Under the pieces are notes generated by a model that saw nothing but the letters and a program-made list of their open reading frames with translations, searched no databases and had not been told where the DNA came from. Positions 43,112 to 51,179 of a DNA stretch of 64,000 nt are shown piece by piece. Position numbers and translations under genes: made by a program. Every line of letters starts with the position of its first letter. Positions within the stretch are counted from its first letter, which is position 1. The stretch comes from Njordibacter sp028825405 (lineage in GTDB: Bacteria; Pseudomonadota; Gammaproteobacteria; Pseudomonadales; Balneatricaceae): assembly GCF_047730065.1 (NCBI RefSeq), contig NZ_CP159829.1, positions 124,001 through 188,000 on the forward strand, written 5' to 3'.

Positions 43112-45334
43112 ATGGCCCAAACTCTCTACGACACGACATCTAGTTTTACTCAATCCGCTACAGCAACGGAACATACATCGACTGAATTTTTTGAGACCGA
43201 TAATTTTGGTTTTGTCAGGTTAGCATCCCGAGAGCAGCATGGGGCAACATGGTATCCCACGCCTGATTATCCCGTTGCTGCTGCTTGGTTTGTTTTAGAC
43301 CCTGTCAATAATACTAACTTCGGAGATTTTAATGGCGATGGTTTGGTTGATCTTATTCTAAACCCCGTGTTGTTTAACCACTCTGTTGGCCACCCAGAAA
43401 CTTTGTTAGAACCTATAATGCTCATCCAAGATGGAGACGGCTCTTTTATTGATCCCAAGGTGGTCTCAGAGTCATCCGATTTTGTGAATCTTCATATGCC
43501 ATACCGAACTGATGTAGGTGATTTTAATGGTGATGGATTTGATGACTTCGCTGTGGCTGCGTCTGGGTTGACAGAGAGAAAAGAGGGCGGCACCATAGCT
43601 CAGCAAGTATATGAATTGCCATACGTTGGGTTCGGTAATAATACGACTGCTATAACATCAAGCCAAAACTTTTCTGGATTAACAGGGGATCAATATGGCT
43701 ATGGTCATTCCCTAGTTGTTGGTGACTTTAACGGCGATCGATTTGATGATTTTGCATCAAATCGGACTGTTTTTACCTCTAATGGCGATAACACTTTTAC
43801 AACTACCAATTTTGAGTCATCTGCAGAACTACGAGCGTATGCTCGGTTTGTATTGAGTATGACATCTTCGGACTTTAATAATGATGGCTATGATGATCTT
43901 GTGTACTCACCAATTAATGGCCGCCTTGATGATGAGAATGGTGCAGACTTGTATCTATTGTTGGGTAGTCAAGATGGTCTTAAAGATGGGCAAGGTGCGA
44001 TCACTATTTCTAATCCGAATGCGTACAGTGATTACGACGATAATCGGATAATAAATTCTATTCACGATTTGGATATTAATGGTGACGGTAATCGAGATTT
44101 TATCCTTCTTGAACATCAAACAACGAAGAATAATGGTGATGCTTCGAACTATTACACTCAAGGGTTTTTGAGACTATATGTTGGAAATGGTGACGGCTCA
44201 TTCACAGAAAGTCCGGGCCTTATTAAGGATAACTACTATCAAACCAGACATGGGGAGGGAAATATTCATATTCTCGATGTCAATGGCGATGGTTGGGATG
44301 ATGTAGTTTTGACTAATTACGCTTCTAACACTAACCACAATTGGGGGGATTTCTCTAGCAGTGAAGGTCCATCTACAGCACTATTTATTAATCGGCAGGG
44401 CGTGTTAGAAAAGGTTGATGAAAGTGTATTCGCATACTTAGATCCTTATCAATTTTCTGGGTCTGAACAGTGGAAAAAATGGTGGATCAAAGAGGTTCAG
44501 GAGATGATTCCGGTTGATCTAGGCAATGATGGTATGGTTGATTTTATAAGCTTTGTCCATACACCTCAAACAAGCTCGCCACAAATCGAGCCACAGCATT
44601 ATTACGGTTATGTCGTCCGTGCCAAAAAACCTCTAGGAAGGGAAGAGATTAATGAACGACTGGAAGGTACTGCTAACAACGATCGTATCTTTGGTTACGA
44701 TGGCAAAGATATTATTTCGGGTGGTCGAGGTGATGATAAGCTAAATGGTGGTAATCAAGTTGACACAGCCGTTTACAGCAATGTTTTCTCTGAGTATACG
44801 ATAACCTCAAACACGGACACTTTGATTGTGTTGGATAGTGTAGTTGGCCGAGATGGTTCAGACACCCTTACTAGTATCGAGCGTCTTCAGTTTTCCAATA
44901 TCTCCCTAGCACTAGATATTGAAGGTGCTAACAGTGCAGGTGGCATTTATCGTACCTACAAAGCAGCCTTTAATCGCACCCCAGAGAAAACTGGCTTTGG
45001 GTTTTGGATTGACCGTGCAGATAATGGTGCGAGTGCTGTGCAAATGGCAGAAGAATTTGTTTGGTCTGCAGAGTTTCAAACGCTCTATGGTGTTACTACC
45101 AATGACAACTACCTCACTGGCAACAATGTTGAGGCAGTCGTTGATTTGTTTTACCAGAATGTATTGGGACGAGCACCTGATCTGGTTGGCTTAGCATATT
45201 ATGCATCTACCATTGAGGATCAGAACAAAACAGGTGGGCAGGTATTAGCAGAAATTGCAGACAGTGCTGAGAACAGAGCAAACCTACTGCCTACAATTGA
45301 AAACGGCATGAGCTATGACTTATGGGTGGGTTAA
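43112..45334 (+). CDS. FG-GAP-repeat / RTX protein with a DUF4214 tail
   Basis: A 740-residue protein. At least six FG-GAP/VCBS blades (FGDFNGDGLVDLILN, VGDFNGDGFDDFAVA, VGDFNGDRFDDFAS, SSDFNNDGYDDLVYS, LDVNGDGWDDVVLT, VDLGNDGMVDFIS) fill residues 60-490. One RTX block (GTANNDRIFGYDGKDIISGG) follows near residue 520, then a DUF4214 module ends NGMSYDLWVG. The domain order differs from the 40459 gene, where the RTX part comes first, but the tail is nearly the same. There is no signal peptide. TTGAGGATTAC lies upstream. Adhesion or extracellular binding is a guess from the propeller. Confidence 0.78.
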   Translation: MAQTLYDTTSSFTQSATATEHTSTEFFETDNFGFVRLASREQHGATWYPTPDYPVAAAWFVLDPVNNTNFGDFNGDGLVDLILNPVLFNHSVGHPETLLEPIMLIQDGDGSFIDPKVVSESSDFVNLHMPYRTDVGDFNGDGFDDFAVAASGLTERKEGGTIAQQVYELPYVGFGNNTTAITSSQNFSGLTGDQYGYGHSLVVGDFNGDRFDDFASNRTVFTSNGDNTFTTTNFESSAELRAYARFVLSMTSSDFNNDGYDDLVYSPINGRLDDENGADLYLLLGSQDGLKDGQGAITISNPNAYSDYDDNRIINSIHDLDINGDGNRDFILLEHQTTKNNGDASNYYTQGFLRLYVGNGDGSFTESPGLIKDNYYQTRHGEGNIHILDVNGDGWDDVVLTNYASNTNHNWGDFSSSEGPSTALFINRQGVLEKVDESVFAYLDPYQFSGSEQWKKWWIKEVQEMIPVDLGNDGMVDFISFVHTPQTSSPQIEPQHYYGYVVRAKKPLGREEINERLEGTANNDRIFGYDGKDIISGGRGDDKLNGGNQVDTAVYSNVFSEYTITSNTDTLIVLDSVVGRDGSDTLTSIERLQFSNISLALDIEGANSAGGIYRTYKAAFNRTPEKTGFGFWIDRADNGASAVQMAEEFVWSAEFQTLYGVTTNDNYLTGNNVEAVVDLFYQNVLGRAPDLVGLAYYASTIEDQNKTGGQVLAEIADSAENRANLLPTIENGMSYDLWVG
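44929..45334 (+). repeat. DUF4214 module DNA, partner of 40459-40862
   Basis: Plus-strand partner of the inverted DUF4214 module. The shared stretch begins at the SAGGIYRTYKAAFNRTP coding segment and ends at the stop codons. Sequence beyond the stops is unrelated. Confidence 0.8.
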
Positions 45335-45813
45335 GCCCGACACCTAACCCCATCTCTTGTGGGGCCTAGAACCTATTAGATACCTTATAGGATATGGGCC
45401 CCTCAGTGGCGGTTTAAGTGTCGCATCTAGGTGCTACTTTATACTATTATCCCAATCTGTCTTATCCACCTCCATTACAAACACCATATTCCCCAACCAC
45501 AACAAACCCCCCACACCCCTGAATACGTAACCCCATCTGAGGTGAACATAGTAAATGTGGTTTACAGGTGAGACACCTGATCTGTCGCACTACACATGAA
45601 TAATAACGCCCCTATGGGTGGTGGCCCTGCCTACCCCCTAAAGTATGCCTGTGTGTTCCTGAGGTGCTATTCAGCGTCAGATGACTAACCTTTTAAGGCG
45701 TAGCATTAGTCATTTGAAGTGTCCTCACAGGCTCTGTTAGAGACCTTGTATGGGATTCTTCAGTGGTAGTTTAGGTGGTTGTTTTGAGTGCAAAGTTGCT
45801 GGTGTTTTCCTTA
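45335..45813. other. 480-bp stretch between the third cargo gene and arm X'
   Basis: No convincing gene or known repeat is seen. A CCCC-x9-GGGG hairpin lies right after the stop of the cargo gene (45352-45369) and could stabilise or end its transcript, though no T-run follows. Confidence 0.5.
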
Positions 45814-45964
45814 AGTAAAGGGTTAACCGCTGGATATTTAACTGTAGTAGTTTCTGCAGTAGTTTCAAACAAGATTGACCTAGCTGATAGCCAGTAGTAT
45901 GGTTCAAAGGCTTCCAGAACAAAGGGGTTTAGTGCTACTCAAAGGAAAGGAACTGTAAGATTGG
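45814..45964 (-). repeat. Arm X', inverted copy of 38350-38500
   Basis: Reverse complement of arm X with one mismatch (45817). Together with the adjacent core it forms the right-hand member of the 167-bp inverted repeat that encloses the cargo genes. Confidence 0.9.
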
Positions 45965-45980
45965 CTGTCTCCGGGCACCA
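45965..45980 (-). repeat. Internal attP-like core, inverted
   Basis: On the minus strand this reads TGGTGCCCGGAGACAG, the 16-bp core with A instead of G at position 15. It joins arm X on one side and arm Y on the other, the combination expected of an unrecombined attP. The base change means that it was not simply copied from the tRNA end. Confidence 0.8.
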
Positions 45981-46144
45981 CGATTACGTTACATTCCCAC
46001 TTATAAATGCACACTCGTTCGGACTTCGTCCTCACTCAAACATGAGTGTACCCCTACTTCTGTAAGCGTTTCACTGGCTTTGCTCCTTGTGGCTGATCAT
46101 GTCACCCAAGGTGCTACACGGGAGATGTTTACGATGGTGTTGTC
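45981..46144 (+). repeat. Arm Y, inverted copy at 47270-47433
   Basis: 164 bases identical, as reverse complement, to 47270-47433. It contains the integrase ribosome-binding site and first codons in the plus direction, so on this side it faces the 3' end of the integrase gene. Its last 16 bases encode the final four residues and stop codon of the integrase on the minus strand. Confidence 0.92.
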
Positions 46145-47280
46145 ATCTTGTTCATCCACTCTCCTAGGATCTCAACGGAGTAGCCAGTTCCGTACCTACT
46201 TCCAACTGATCCTGCAGACCATCCACCAATCTGATCAATTACCTCAGTTGGGCAATGAATAGCTCTTAGTCTGTCTCTCATAGAATGCCTGAACGAATGG
46301 ACTGATACGTTAGCGGACACGACCGACTTGATCCACTTGTTAGCTGCTGCAGAGGCTGAATTAGCGTTACATGTGTCTGTCTTCATGTACTTAGGGAACA
46401 AGAACTTCGTATCGGTTGCGTACTTTGCACGTTGTGCAGCCCATAACGCGACTCCATGCAGTGGCACTATCCGTTCGCTACCAGTATTCTTCAAACGTCT
46501 GTGTTCGTTTGGGGTGATAATAACGTGTGAAACAGGGTGGTCTAAGTTCACGTCCTCCATTAACAAACCTGCAGCTTCAGACAGTCTTAGACCTGTGTCG
46601 CTTATGATACCGACTAGCCATCTAATTTCATCATCTAAAGACCTGCAACCATTTTGAATGGTCATTATGTCCTTAGTTGACACTGGCAATCGCTTAGAGG
46701 CAGACCCGATTTCAGGAAGAAAGATATTTGAAAAGGGGTTCTTGATGTCTAGGCCATGCTCACTGACTGTTAGGTTAACTATAGCCTTAATACTCGACAG
46801 CACCCGTCTGAGAGAGCTAGTCACCATGCCTTTTGCTATCAGCCAGTCTCGAAACTTACCTGCGTCTATTGTTGTGTAGGAGGTGAGAGGTTTGTTACCA
46901 ACGACTTCGATAAGGTAGTCAACATTTCTAGTTGCACCTGTAGTAAATGCGTGGGGCTTTTTACCTGCTTTCAAATGTAAGTAGATTTGCAGTGCATCAG
47001 CCATTGAGGGTGAATTGTCTCTACCAACAACCGACTGGTTAATGTCTGCATTTGCTATGCTGTTTACACGTAAACTAAACCAATCTGCATCAAGCTTTGT
47101 GGCTATCGAGGCAGCACCTCGTTGAGCAAGTGAAGGTGATCTAGTGCGTAGACTGAACGCAACTTTCTTATTCGGATAGTGGTGTCTCAAATCCACAGGA
47201 ACATCCCGCTGGAAGTAAAACACACCCTCTCTTTGGTACAAATATCTTGTTGAAAACAACTGCAGTTTCGACAACACCAT
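46129..47280 (-). CDS. Tyrosine recombinase (phage-type integrase)
   Basis: A 383-residue integrase. The N-terminal arm-binding part has RYLYQREGVFYFQRDVPVDL and SLRTRSPSLAQRGAA. A SAM-like core-binding domain follows, then the catalytic domain with DTGLRLSEAAGL (first Arg), HSFRHSMRDRL (HxxR), GGW and SRYGTGYS (Tyr). ATG 47280 with GGGAG 9 bases upstream is preferred; longer frames run into the tRNA. The start lies in arm Y' and the last four codons plus stop lie in the inverted arm Y, so the whole gene sits between perfect inverted repeats. The C-terminus may have been trimmed by that junction. Confidence 0.88.
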   Translation of the reverse strand: MVLSKLQLFSTRYLYQREGVFYFQRDVPVDLRHHYPNKKVAFSLRTRSPSLAQRGAASIATKLDADWFSLRVNSIANADINQSVVGRDNSPSMADALQIYLHLKAGKKPHAFTTGATRNVDYLIEVVGNKPLTSYTTIDAGKFRDWLIAKGMVTSSLRRVLSSIKAIVNLTVSEHGLDIKNPFSNIFLPEIGSASKRLPVSTKDIMTIQNGCRSLDDEIRWLVGIISDTGLRLSEAAGLLMEDVNLDHPVSHVIITPNEHRRLKNTGSERIVPLHGVALWAAQRAKYATDTKFLFPKYMKTDTCNANSASAAANKWIKSVVSANVSVHSFRHSMRDRLRAIHCPTEVIDQIGGWSAGSVGSRYGTGYSVEILGEWMNKMTTPS

Positions 47281-47433
47281 CGTAAACATCTCCCGTGTAG
47301 CACCTTGGGTGACATGATCAGCCACAAGGAGCAAAGCCAGTGAAACGCTTACAGAAGTAGGGGTACACTCATGTTTGAGTGAGGACGAAGTCCGAACGAG
47401 TGTGCATTTATAAGTGGGAATGTAACGTAATCG
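47270..47433 (-). repeat. Arm Y', promoter-side arm of the integrase
   Basis: Lies between the tRNA-Phe 3' end and the integrase coding region and includes its ribosome-binding site and first three codons. It is perfectly repeated in inverted orientation at 45981-46144. With the adjoining cores, the inverted repeat is 180 bp with one mismatch. Confidence 0.92.
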
Positions 47434-47509
47434 TGGTGCCCGGAGACGGAATCGAACCGCCGACACGAGGATTTTCAATCCTCTGCTCTACCGACTGAGC
47501 TATCCGGGC
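47434..47509 (-). tRNA. tRNA-Phe (anticodon GAA)
   Basis: The minus strand gives a complete 76-nt cloverleaf. The acceptor 5' strand is GCCCGGA, the D-arm is GCTCAGTCGGTAGAGC and the anticodon stem-loop has GAA in GATTGAAAATC. The T-arm is GGCGGTTCGATTCCGTC, and an encoded CCA ends the molecule. It has remained intact because the integrated element restored its 3' end. It is the likely attachment target of the adjacent integrase. Confidence 0.98.
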
Positions 47510-47643
47510 TATACTGAGTGCTTTCTTCTGTGTTGATTGCTCTGATGAGCGACCGAGAAGAGGGCCGTATTAAACCCGTTTTGAATTTTCCTGTCAACAA
47601 TAAGTTGATGAAATCTGGTTATTTTCTTTATTGTCGCGGGTTT

Positions 47644-47919
47644 TTACTGGGCAGAAGGGGGCACGTAACCGTCTGCTTGGTCGTAATCCTCTCCCGAGAT
47701 AAATTTATCCAGTTCGCCTTGCAGGTATGAGCGACTTTCAGGGTCCATCATATTGAGCTGCTTTTCGTTAATGAGCATGGTTTGGTGCGCTAACCAATCT
47801 TGCCATGCCTGTTTTGACAAGGTTTCAAATAAGGTTTGACCTTTGGCACCAGGGTAGGGAGGACGATCCATAGCTTCCATGTCGGCTTGATACTTAGTGC
47901 AAAAAACAGTGCGTGTCAT
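47644..47919 (-). CDS. yggX: Probable Fe(2+)-trafficking protein
   Basis: A 91-residue YggX protein with the conserved cysteine in TVFCTKYQ, PPYPGAKGQ and WQDWLAHQTMLINEKQLNMMDPESR. It is linked to iron handling and repair of oxidised iron-sulfur clusters. It follows mutY with a 4-base overlap (ATGA), matching the common mutY-yggX pair; MutY itself carries an iron-sulfur cluster. Confidence 0.97.
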   Translation of the reverse strand: MTRTVFCTKYQADMEAMDRPPYPGAKGQTLFETLSKQAWQDWLAHQTMLINEKQLNMMDPESRSYLQGELDKFISGEDYDQADGYVPPSAQ

Positions 47920-48959
47920 TGGGCTTTCTCGAGTAGTTTTTTAATGGGTGTCGCTAGCCCTATTGTATGCAGTTGTTGGCTGTCGTACCACTGACTTTTA
48001 TGCTTTTCTGATACTTTTAGCTGGGCCTTATCCAATACTAACCGATGGGGCTCAATGGTGAGCTTATAGTGGCTAAATACGTGCTTAATGGGTGCCATTG
48101 GGGTGGTGTGGGTAGGCAAACCCTCTAAGGCTAGCTGGGTCTGTAATGCTTTTAGGTCAGTGAATTCTGGCAGGCTCCAAAGTCCACCCCATATGCCTTT
48201 GCTTGGACGCTGTTCCAGAAACGTTTGCCCCTGCTTATTTTGCAGTAGCAATACGCTAATGGTCTTGTGGGGTATTGCTTTTTTTGGCTTGCGGGTGGGA
48301 ATAATGCCAACTTTGTCTTGGGCTAATGCCTGGCAATTAGCTTGCATTGGGCAGGCCACGCATAAGGGCTGCTTGGGTTTGCAGATGGTGGCGCCAATAT
48401 CCATGATGGCTTGAGTGTAATCGGCATTGCGTTGATGGGGAGTTAGATCTGTGGCGAGTTGCCAGAGTTGTTGGTCTATTTGGCTTTGCCCTGGCCACCC
48501 TTCAATGGCATATAAACGCGTGAGTAAGCGCTTGACGTTGCCATCGAGTATTACGCCACGTTGGTTGTAGGCTTGGCTCACGATGGCCCCTGCTGTAGAC
48601 CTGCCGATACCCTTGAGAGCAATGAGGGCGTCTAAGTCGTTGGGCATATGGCCTTGATGTTGTTGAGTAATCGCGATGGCACTGGCATGCAGATTCCGCG
48701 CTCTAGTGTAATAGCCCAAACCTGTCCAGAGACTAAGTACGGTATCAGCTTCAGCTTGGGCTAAGTGGGTGATGGTTGGAAAACGCTCCATAAAGCGCTC
48801 AAAGTAGGGTATCACGGTCATGACTTGGGTTTGTTGTAACATAATCTCAGACACCCACACACGATAACCGGTGCGATCTTTTTGCCATGGTAGGTGGTGG
48901 CGTCCGTGTTGGTCGAACCAGATGAGTAATTGGTCAGCAAAAGAGGTGTTGTTGGTCAT
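47916..48959 (-). CDS. mutY: Adenine DNA glycosylase
   Basis: MutY removes adenine opposite 8-oxoguanine. The 347-residue protein has the LPWQKDRTGYRVWVSEIMLQQTQV start, the helix-hairpin-helix LKGIGRSTAGAI, the catalytic Asp region and the 4Fe-4S loop CKPKQPLCVACPMQANC. A C-terminal NUDIX-like 8-oxoG recognition domain includes EQRPSKGIWGGLWSLPEF. It is divergent from hisB. Confidence 0.97.
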   Translation of the reverse strand: MTNNTSFADQLLIWFDQHGRHHLPWQKDRTGYRVWVSEIMLQQTQVMTVIPYFERFMERFPTITHLAQAEADTVLSLWTGLGYYTRARNLHASAIAITQQHQGHMPNDLDALIALKGIGRSTAGAIVSQAYNQRGVILDGNVKRLLTRLYAIEGWPGQSQIDQQLWQLATDLTPHQRNADYTQAIMDIGATICKPKQPLCVACPMQANCQALAQDKVGIIPTRKPKKAIPHKTISVLLLQNKQGQTFLEQRPSKGIWGGLWSLPEFTDLKALQTQLALEGLPTHTTPMAPIKHVFSHYKLTIEPHRLVLDKAQLKVSEKHKSQWYDSQQLHTIGLATPIKKLLEKAQ

Positions 48960-49039
48960 TAATTGTAGACTTACGGGTGAGCAAATGGGATTAATGCTGA
49001 GTATACATTTGTTTTATACCTTTTAGGGGCGTTTGTGCT

Positions 49040-49069
49040 TTGTAAAACAGCTACTAAAAGCCGTATAAT
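49040..49069 (+). promoter_or_regulatory. Putative sigma-70 promoter for the his genes
   Basis: TTGTAA and a perfect TATAAT (49064-49069) are spaced 18 bases apart, about 50 bases before the hisB ATG, in the gap divergent from mutY. Confidence 0.5.
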
Positions 49070-49117
49070 CTCTGCTCGCTTTATTGCTTTACTCATTATC
49101 AAACCCGAGGTCACCTT

Positions 49118-49711
49118 ATGTCGGCTCGTACCGCCACTGTAGAACGGAATACCCTAGAAACTCAGATTACAGTTAGTGTTAATTTAGATGGCACGGGTGT
49201 GTTTAGTTGCGTCACAGGGATCCCCTTTTTCGATCATATGTTGGAGCAGGTTGCGCGCCATGGATTGATTGATTTAGACATTGTTGCTCATGGTGACTTA
49301 GCGATTGATGCGCACCATACGGTGGAAGATCTGGGCATTACCTTGGGTATGGCCATAGACAAAGCGGTAGGAGACAAAAAAGGCCTAACCCGCTATGGTT
49401 CTGCCTATGTGCCGTTAGATGAGGCTTTAACTAGGGTGGTGTTAGATTTTTCTGGACGCCCTGGGTTGTTTAATCATGTTACCTACACCCGTGGCCGCAT
49501 TGGCGGTTTTGATGTGGATTTATTTGATGAATTTTTCCGTGGCTTTGTGAACCATGCCAAACTAACTCTGCACATTGATAACTTGAGTGGGAAGAATGCT
49601 CATCACCAAGCAGAAACAGTGTTTAAAGCCTTTGGTCGAGCCTTACGGATGGCCCTAAGTGCTGATGAACGGATGGCAGGTATGATGCCGTCCACTAAGG
49701 GTAGTTTATAG
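49118..49711 (+). CDS. hisB: Imidazoleglycerol-phosphate dehydratase
   Basis: A 197-residue monofunctional HisB catalysing the sixth step of histidine synthesis. It has the metal-binding GIPFFDHMLEQVARHG and DAHHTVEDLGI motifs and the second set KNAHHQAETVFKAFGRALR. The phosphatase domain seen in enteric HisB is absent. It heads hisB-hisH-hisA-hisF. Confidence 0.97.
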   Translation: MSARTATVERNTLETQITVSVNLDGTGVFSCVTGIPFFDHMLEQVARHGLIDLDIVAHGDLAIDAHHTVEDLGITLGMAIDKAVGDKKGLTRYGSAYVPLDEALTRVVLDFSGRPGLFNHVTYTRGRIGGFDVDLFDEFFRGFVNHAKLTLHIDNLSGKNAHHQAETVFKAFGRALRMALSADERMAGMMPSTKGSL

Positions 49712-49748
49712 ATACTTTGGCGATCGGCTTGGTATTAATAGGGTTATT

Positions 49749-50384
49749 ATGAAATCCATTGCAGTGATTGACTATGGCATGGGTAATTTGCACTCCGTTG
49801 CCAAAGCCCTTGAACACGTGTGCCCAGATACCCGCGTCTATGTAACTAACGATGCGGCTAAAATTGAAGCCAGCGATCGTGTGCTCTTGCCTGGAGTAGG
49901 TGCTATTCGAGATTGCATGGCAGAGATCAAACGCTTGGGTGTGGATCACATCGTGGCTGATCAAATGGGCAAAAAGCCCATGCTTGGTATTTGTGTGGGT
50001 ATGCAGGCCCTAATGCAGCGTTCCAGTGAAAATGGGAGTGTGGCGTGTTTGGGTGAACTGCAAGGTAATGTGTCTTTCTTTGGTGATCATGCCAGTGTGC
50101 AAGACGCTCACTTAAAAGTACCCCACATGGGCTGGAATCAAGTACAGCAGCAACCCCACAAGCTATGGCGTGGCATAGAAGACAACAGTCGGTTTTACTT
50201 TGTTCACAGTTATTATGTGCGTACCGAAGCTCGCGACTTAGTGGCGGCGACCTGTAACTATGGTCTTGAGTTTGATGTGGCACTTGCTAGAGAAAATCTT
50301 TTTGCAGTGCAATTTCATCCAGAAAAAAGCCACTCAGCTGGACTTCAACTTTTAAAAAACTTCTTACAGTGGGACGGTAGCTAA
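49749..50384 (+). CDS. hisH: Imidazole glycerol phosphate synthase, glutaminase subunit
   Basis: A 211-residue class I glutamine amidotransferase. The nucleophile is in LGICVGMQAL and the His-Glu pair in VQFHPEKS. It feeds ammonia to HisF, encoded two genes later in the same operon. Confidence 0.97.
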   Translation: MKSIAVIDYGMGNLHSVAKALEHVCPDTRVYVTNDAAKIEASDRVLLPGVGAIRDCMAEIKRLGVDHIVADQMGKKPMLGICVGMQALMQRSSENGSVACLGELQGNVSFFGDHASVQDAHLKVPHMGWNQVQQQPHKLWRGIEDNSRFYFVHSYYVRTEARDLVAATCNYGLEFDVALARENLFAVQFHPEKSHSAGLQLLKNFLQWDGS

Positions 50385-50403
50385 ACCCTGCCGTAAATAG
50401 TCT

Positions 50404-51153
50404 ATGTCTCAAAGCCCTTTATTAATGATTCCAGCCATCGATCTAAAAGATGGTGAATGTGTGCGTTTGCGCCAAGGCCGCATGGAAGAGTCCACCGTTT
50501 TTTCAGCAGACCCGGTTGCTGTTGCCAACCAGTGGGTAGATGCTGGCTGCAGAAGGTTGCATCTGGTTGATTTGAATGGTGCCTTTGCTGGCAACCCAGT
50601 CAATGGTGACATTGTGAAGGCCGTTGCGCTGGCCCACCCTAAGCTACCTATTCAAATTGGTGGCGGTATTCGTGATGTAAATATTATTGAAGCCTACCTA
50701 CAGGCGGGTGTTGCCTATGTCATTATTGGTACTCAAGCAGTGCGTGATCCAGATTTTGTGACTCAAGTCTGCCGTGATTTTCCTGGCCGCATTATTGTGG
50801 GTTTGGACGCTAGCGATGGCATGGTGGCAGTCGAGGGCTGGGCTGAAGTGACTGATGTTAAAGCGGTCGATCTAGCCAAACGTTTTCGTAACGATGGGGT
50901 AAGCTCTATTGTTTATACAGACATTGCCCGTGATGGCATGATGCAGGGTGTTAATGTGGCGGCCACGTGCCAGTTGGCCAGAGAAGCAGGTATTCCAGTC
51001 ATTGCTTCAGGTGGAGTGACCAATATGGACGATGTGCACGCTTTGGCGGCAGTTGCTGGCGACGGTATTGTGGGTGCTATTACCGGCCGAGCCATCTATG
51101 AAGGCACGTTAGATCTGGCAGCAGCGCAAGCCTATTGTGACGCTCAAGCCTAA
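50404..51153 (+). CDS. hisA: Phosphoribosylformimino-5-aminoimidazole carboxamide ribotide isomerase
   Basis: A 249-residue (beta-alpha)8 barrel. The first catalytic aspartate is in IPAIDLKDGECVRLRQG and the second region is YTDIARDGMMQG. The phosphate loops are GGGIRD and ASGGVTN. It catalyses the Amadori rearrangement before HisF/HisH. Confidence 0.97.
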   Translation: MSQSPLLMIPAIDLKDGECVRLRQGRMEESTVFSADPVAVANQWVDAGCRRLHLVDLNGAFAGNPVNGDIVKAVALAHPKLPIQIGGGIRDVNIIEAYLQAGVAYVIIGTQAVRDPDFVTQVCRDFPGRIIVGLDASDGMVAVEGWAEVTDVKAVDLAKRFRNDGVSSIVYTDIARDGMMQGVNVAATCQLAREAGIPVIASGGVTNMDDVHALAAVAGDGIVGAITGRAIYEGTLDLAAAQAYCDAQA

Positions 51154-51179
51154 CCCATGCTAATGATAAGGAAACTCCC

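Larger units (their letters stand above)
38334..47449. mobile_element. Putative 9.1-kb integrative element at tRNA-Phe with an internal inverted attP-like site
   Basis: A 16-bp core from the tRNA-Phe 3' end (TGGTGCCCGGAGACGG) occurs at 38334 and at 47434 in the same orientation, 9100 bp apart, and inverted with one change at 45965. The arms fit site-specific integration: left end = host-core-arm X, right end = arm Y'-core-tRNA, internal = X'-core'-Y. The internal site therefore carries both element arms, as an attP should. The element carries three large secreted-type genes with DUF4214 tails and one tyrosine recombinase. It has no replication or conjugation genes. Boundaries are inferred from sequence only. 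Confidence 0.75.

Noticed and set aside
38582..45334. Type I secretion genes accompanying the RTX proteins
   Set aside because: No HlyB-, HlyD- or TolC-like gene is present in the window. The export route is only inferred.
38334..47449. Integron or cassette array
   Set aside because: The repeats are tRNA-derived att sites with arms. No attC-type folded sites or IntI features were seen, and the cargo genes are kilobase-sized in both orientations.
47281..47478. Longer integrase frame reaching into tRNA-Phe
   Set aside because: The extension is a reading of tRNA and arm DNA without a ribosome-binding site. GGGAG placed 9 bases before ATG 47280 fits better.
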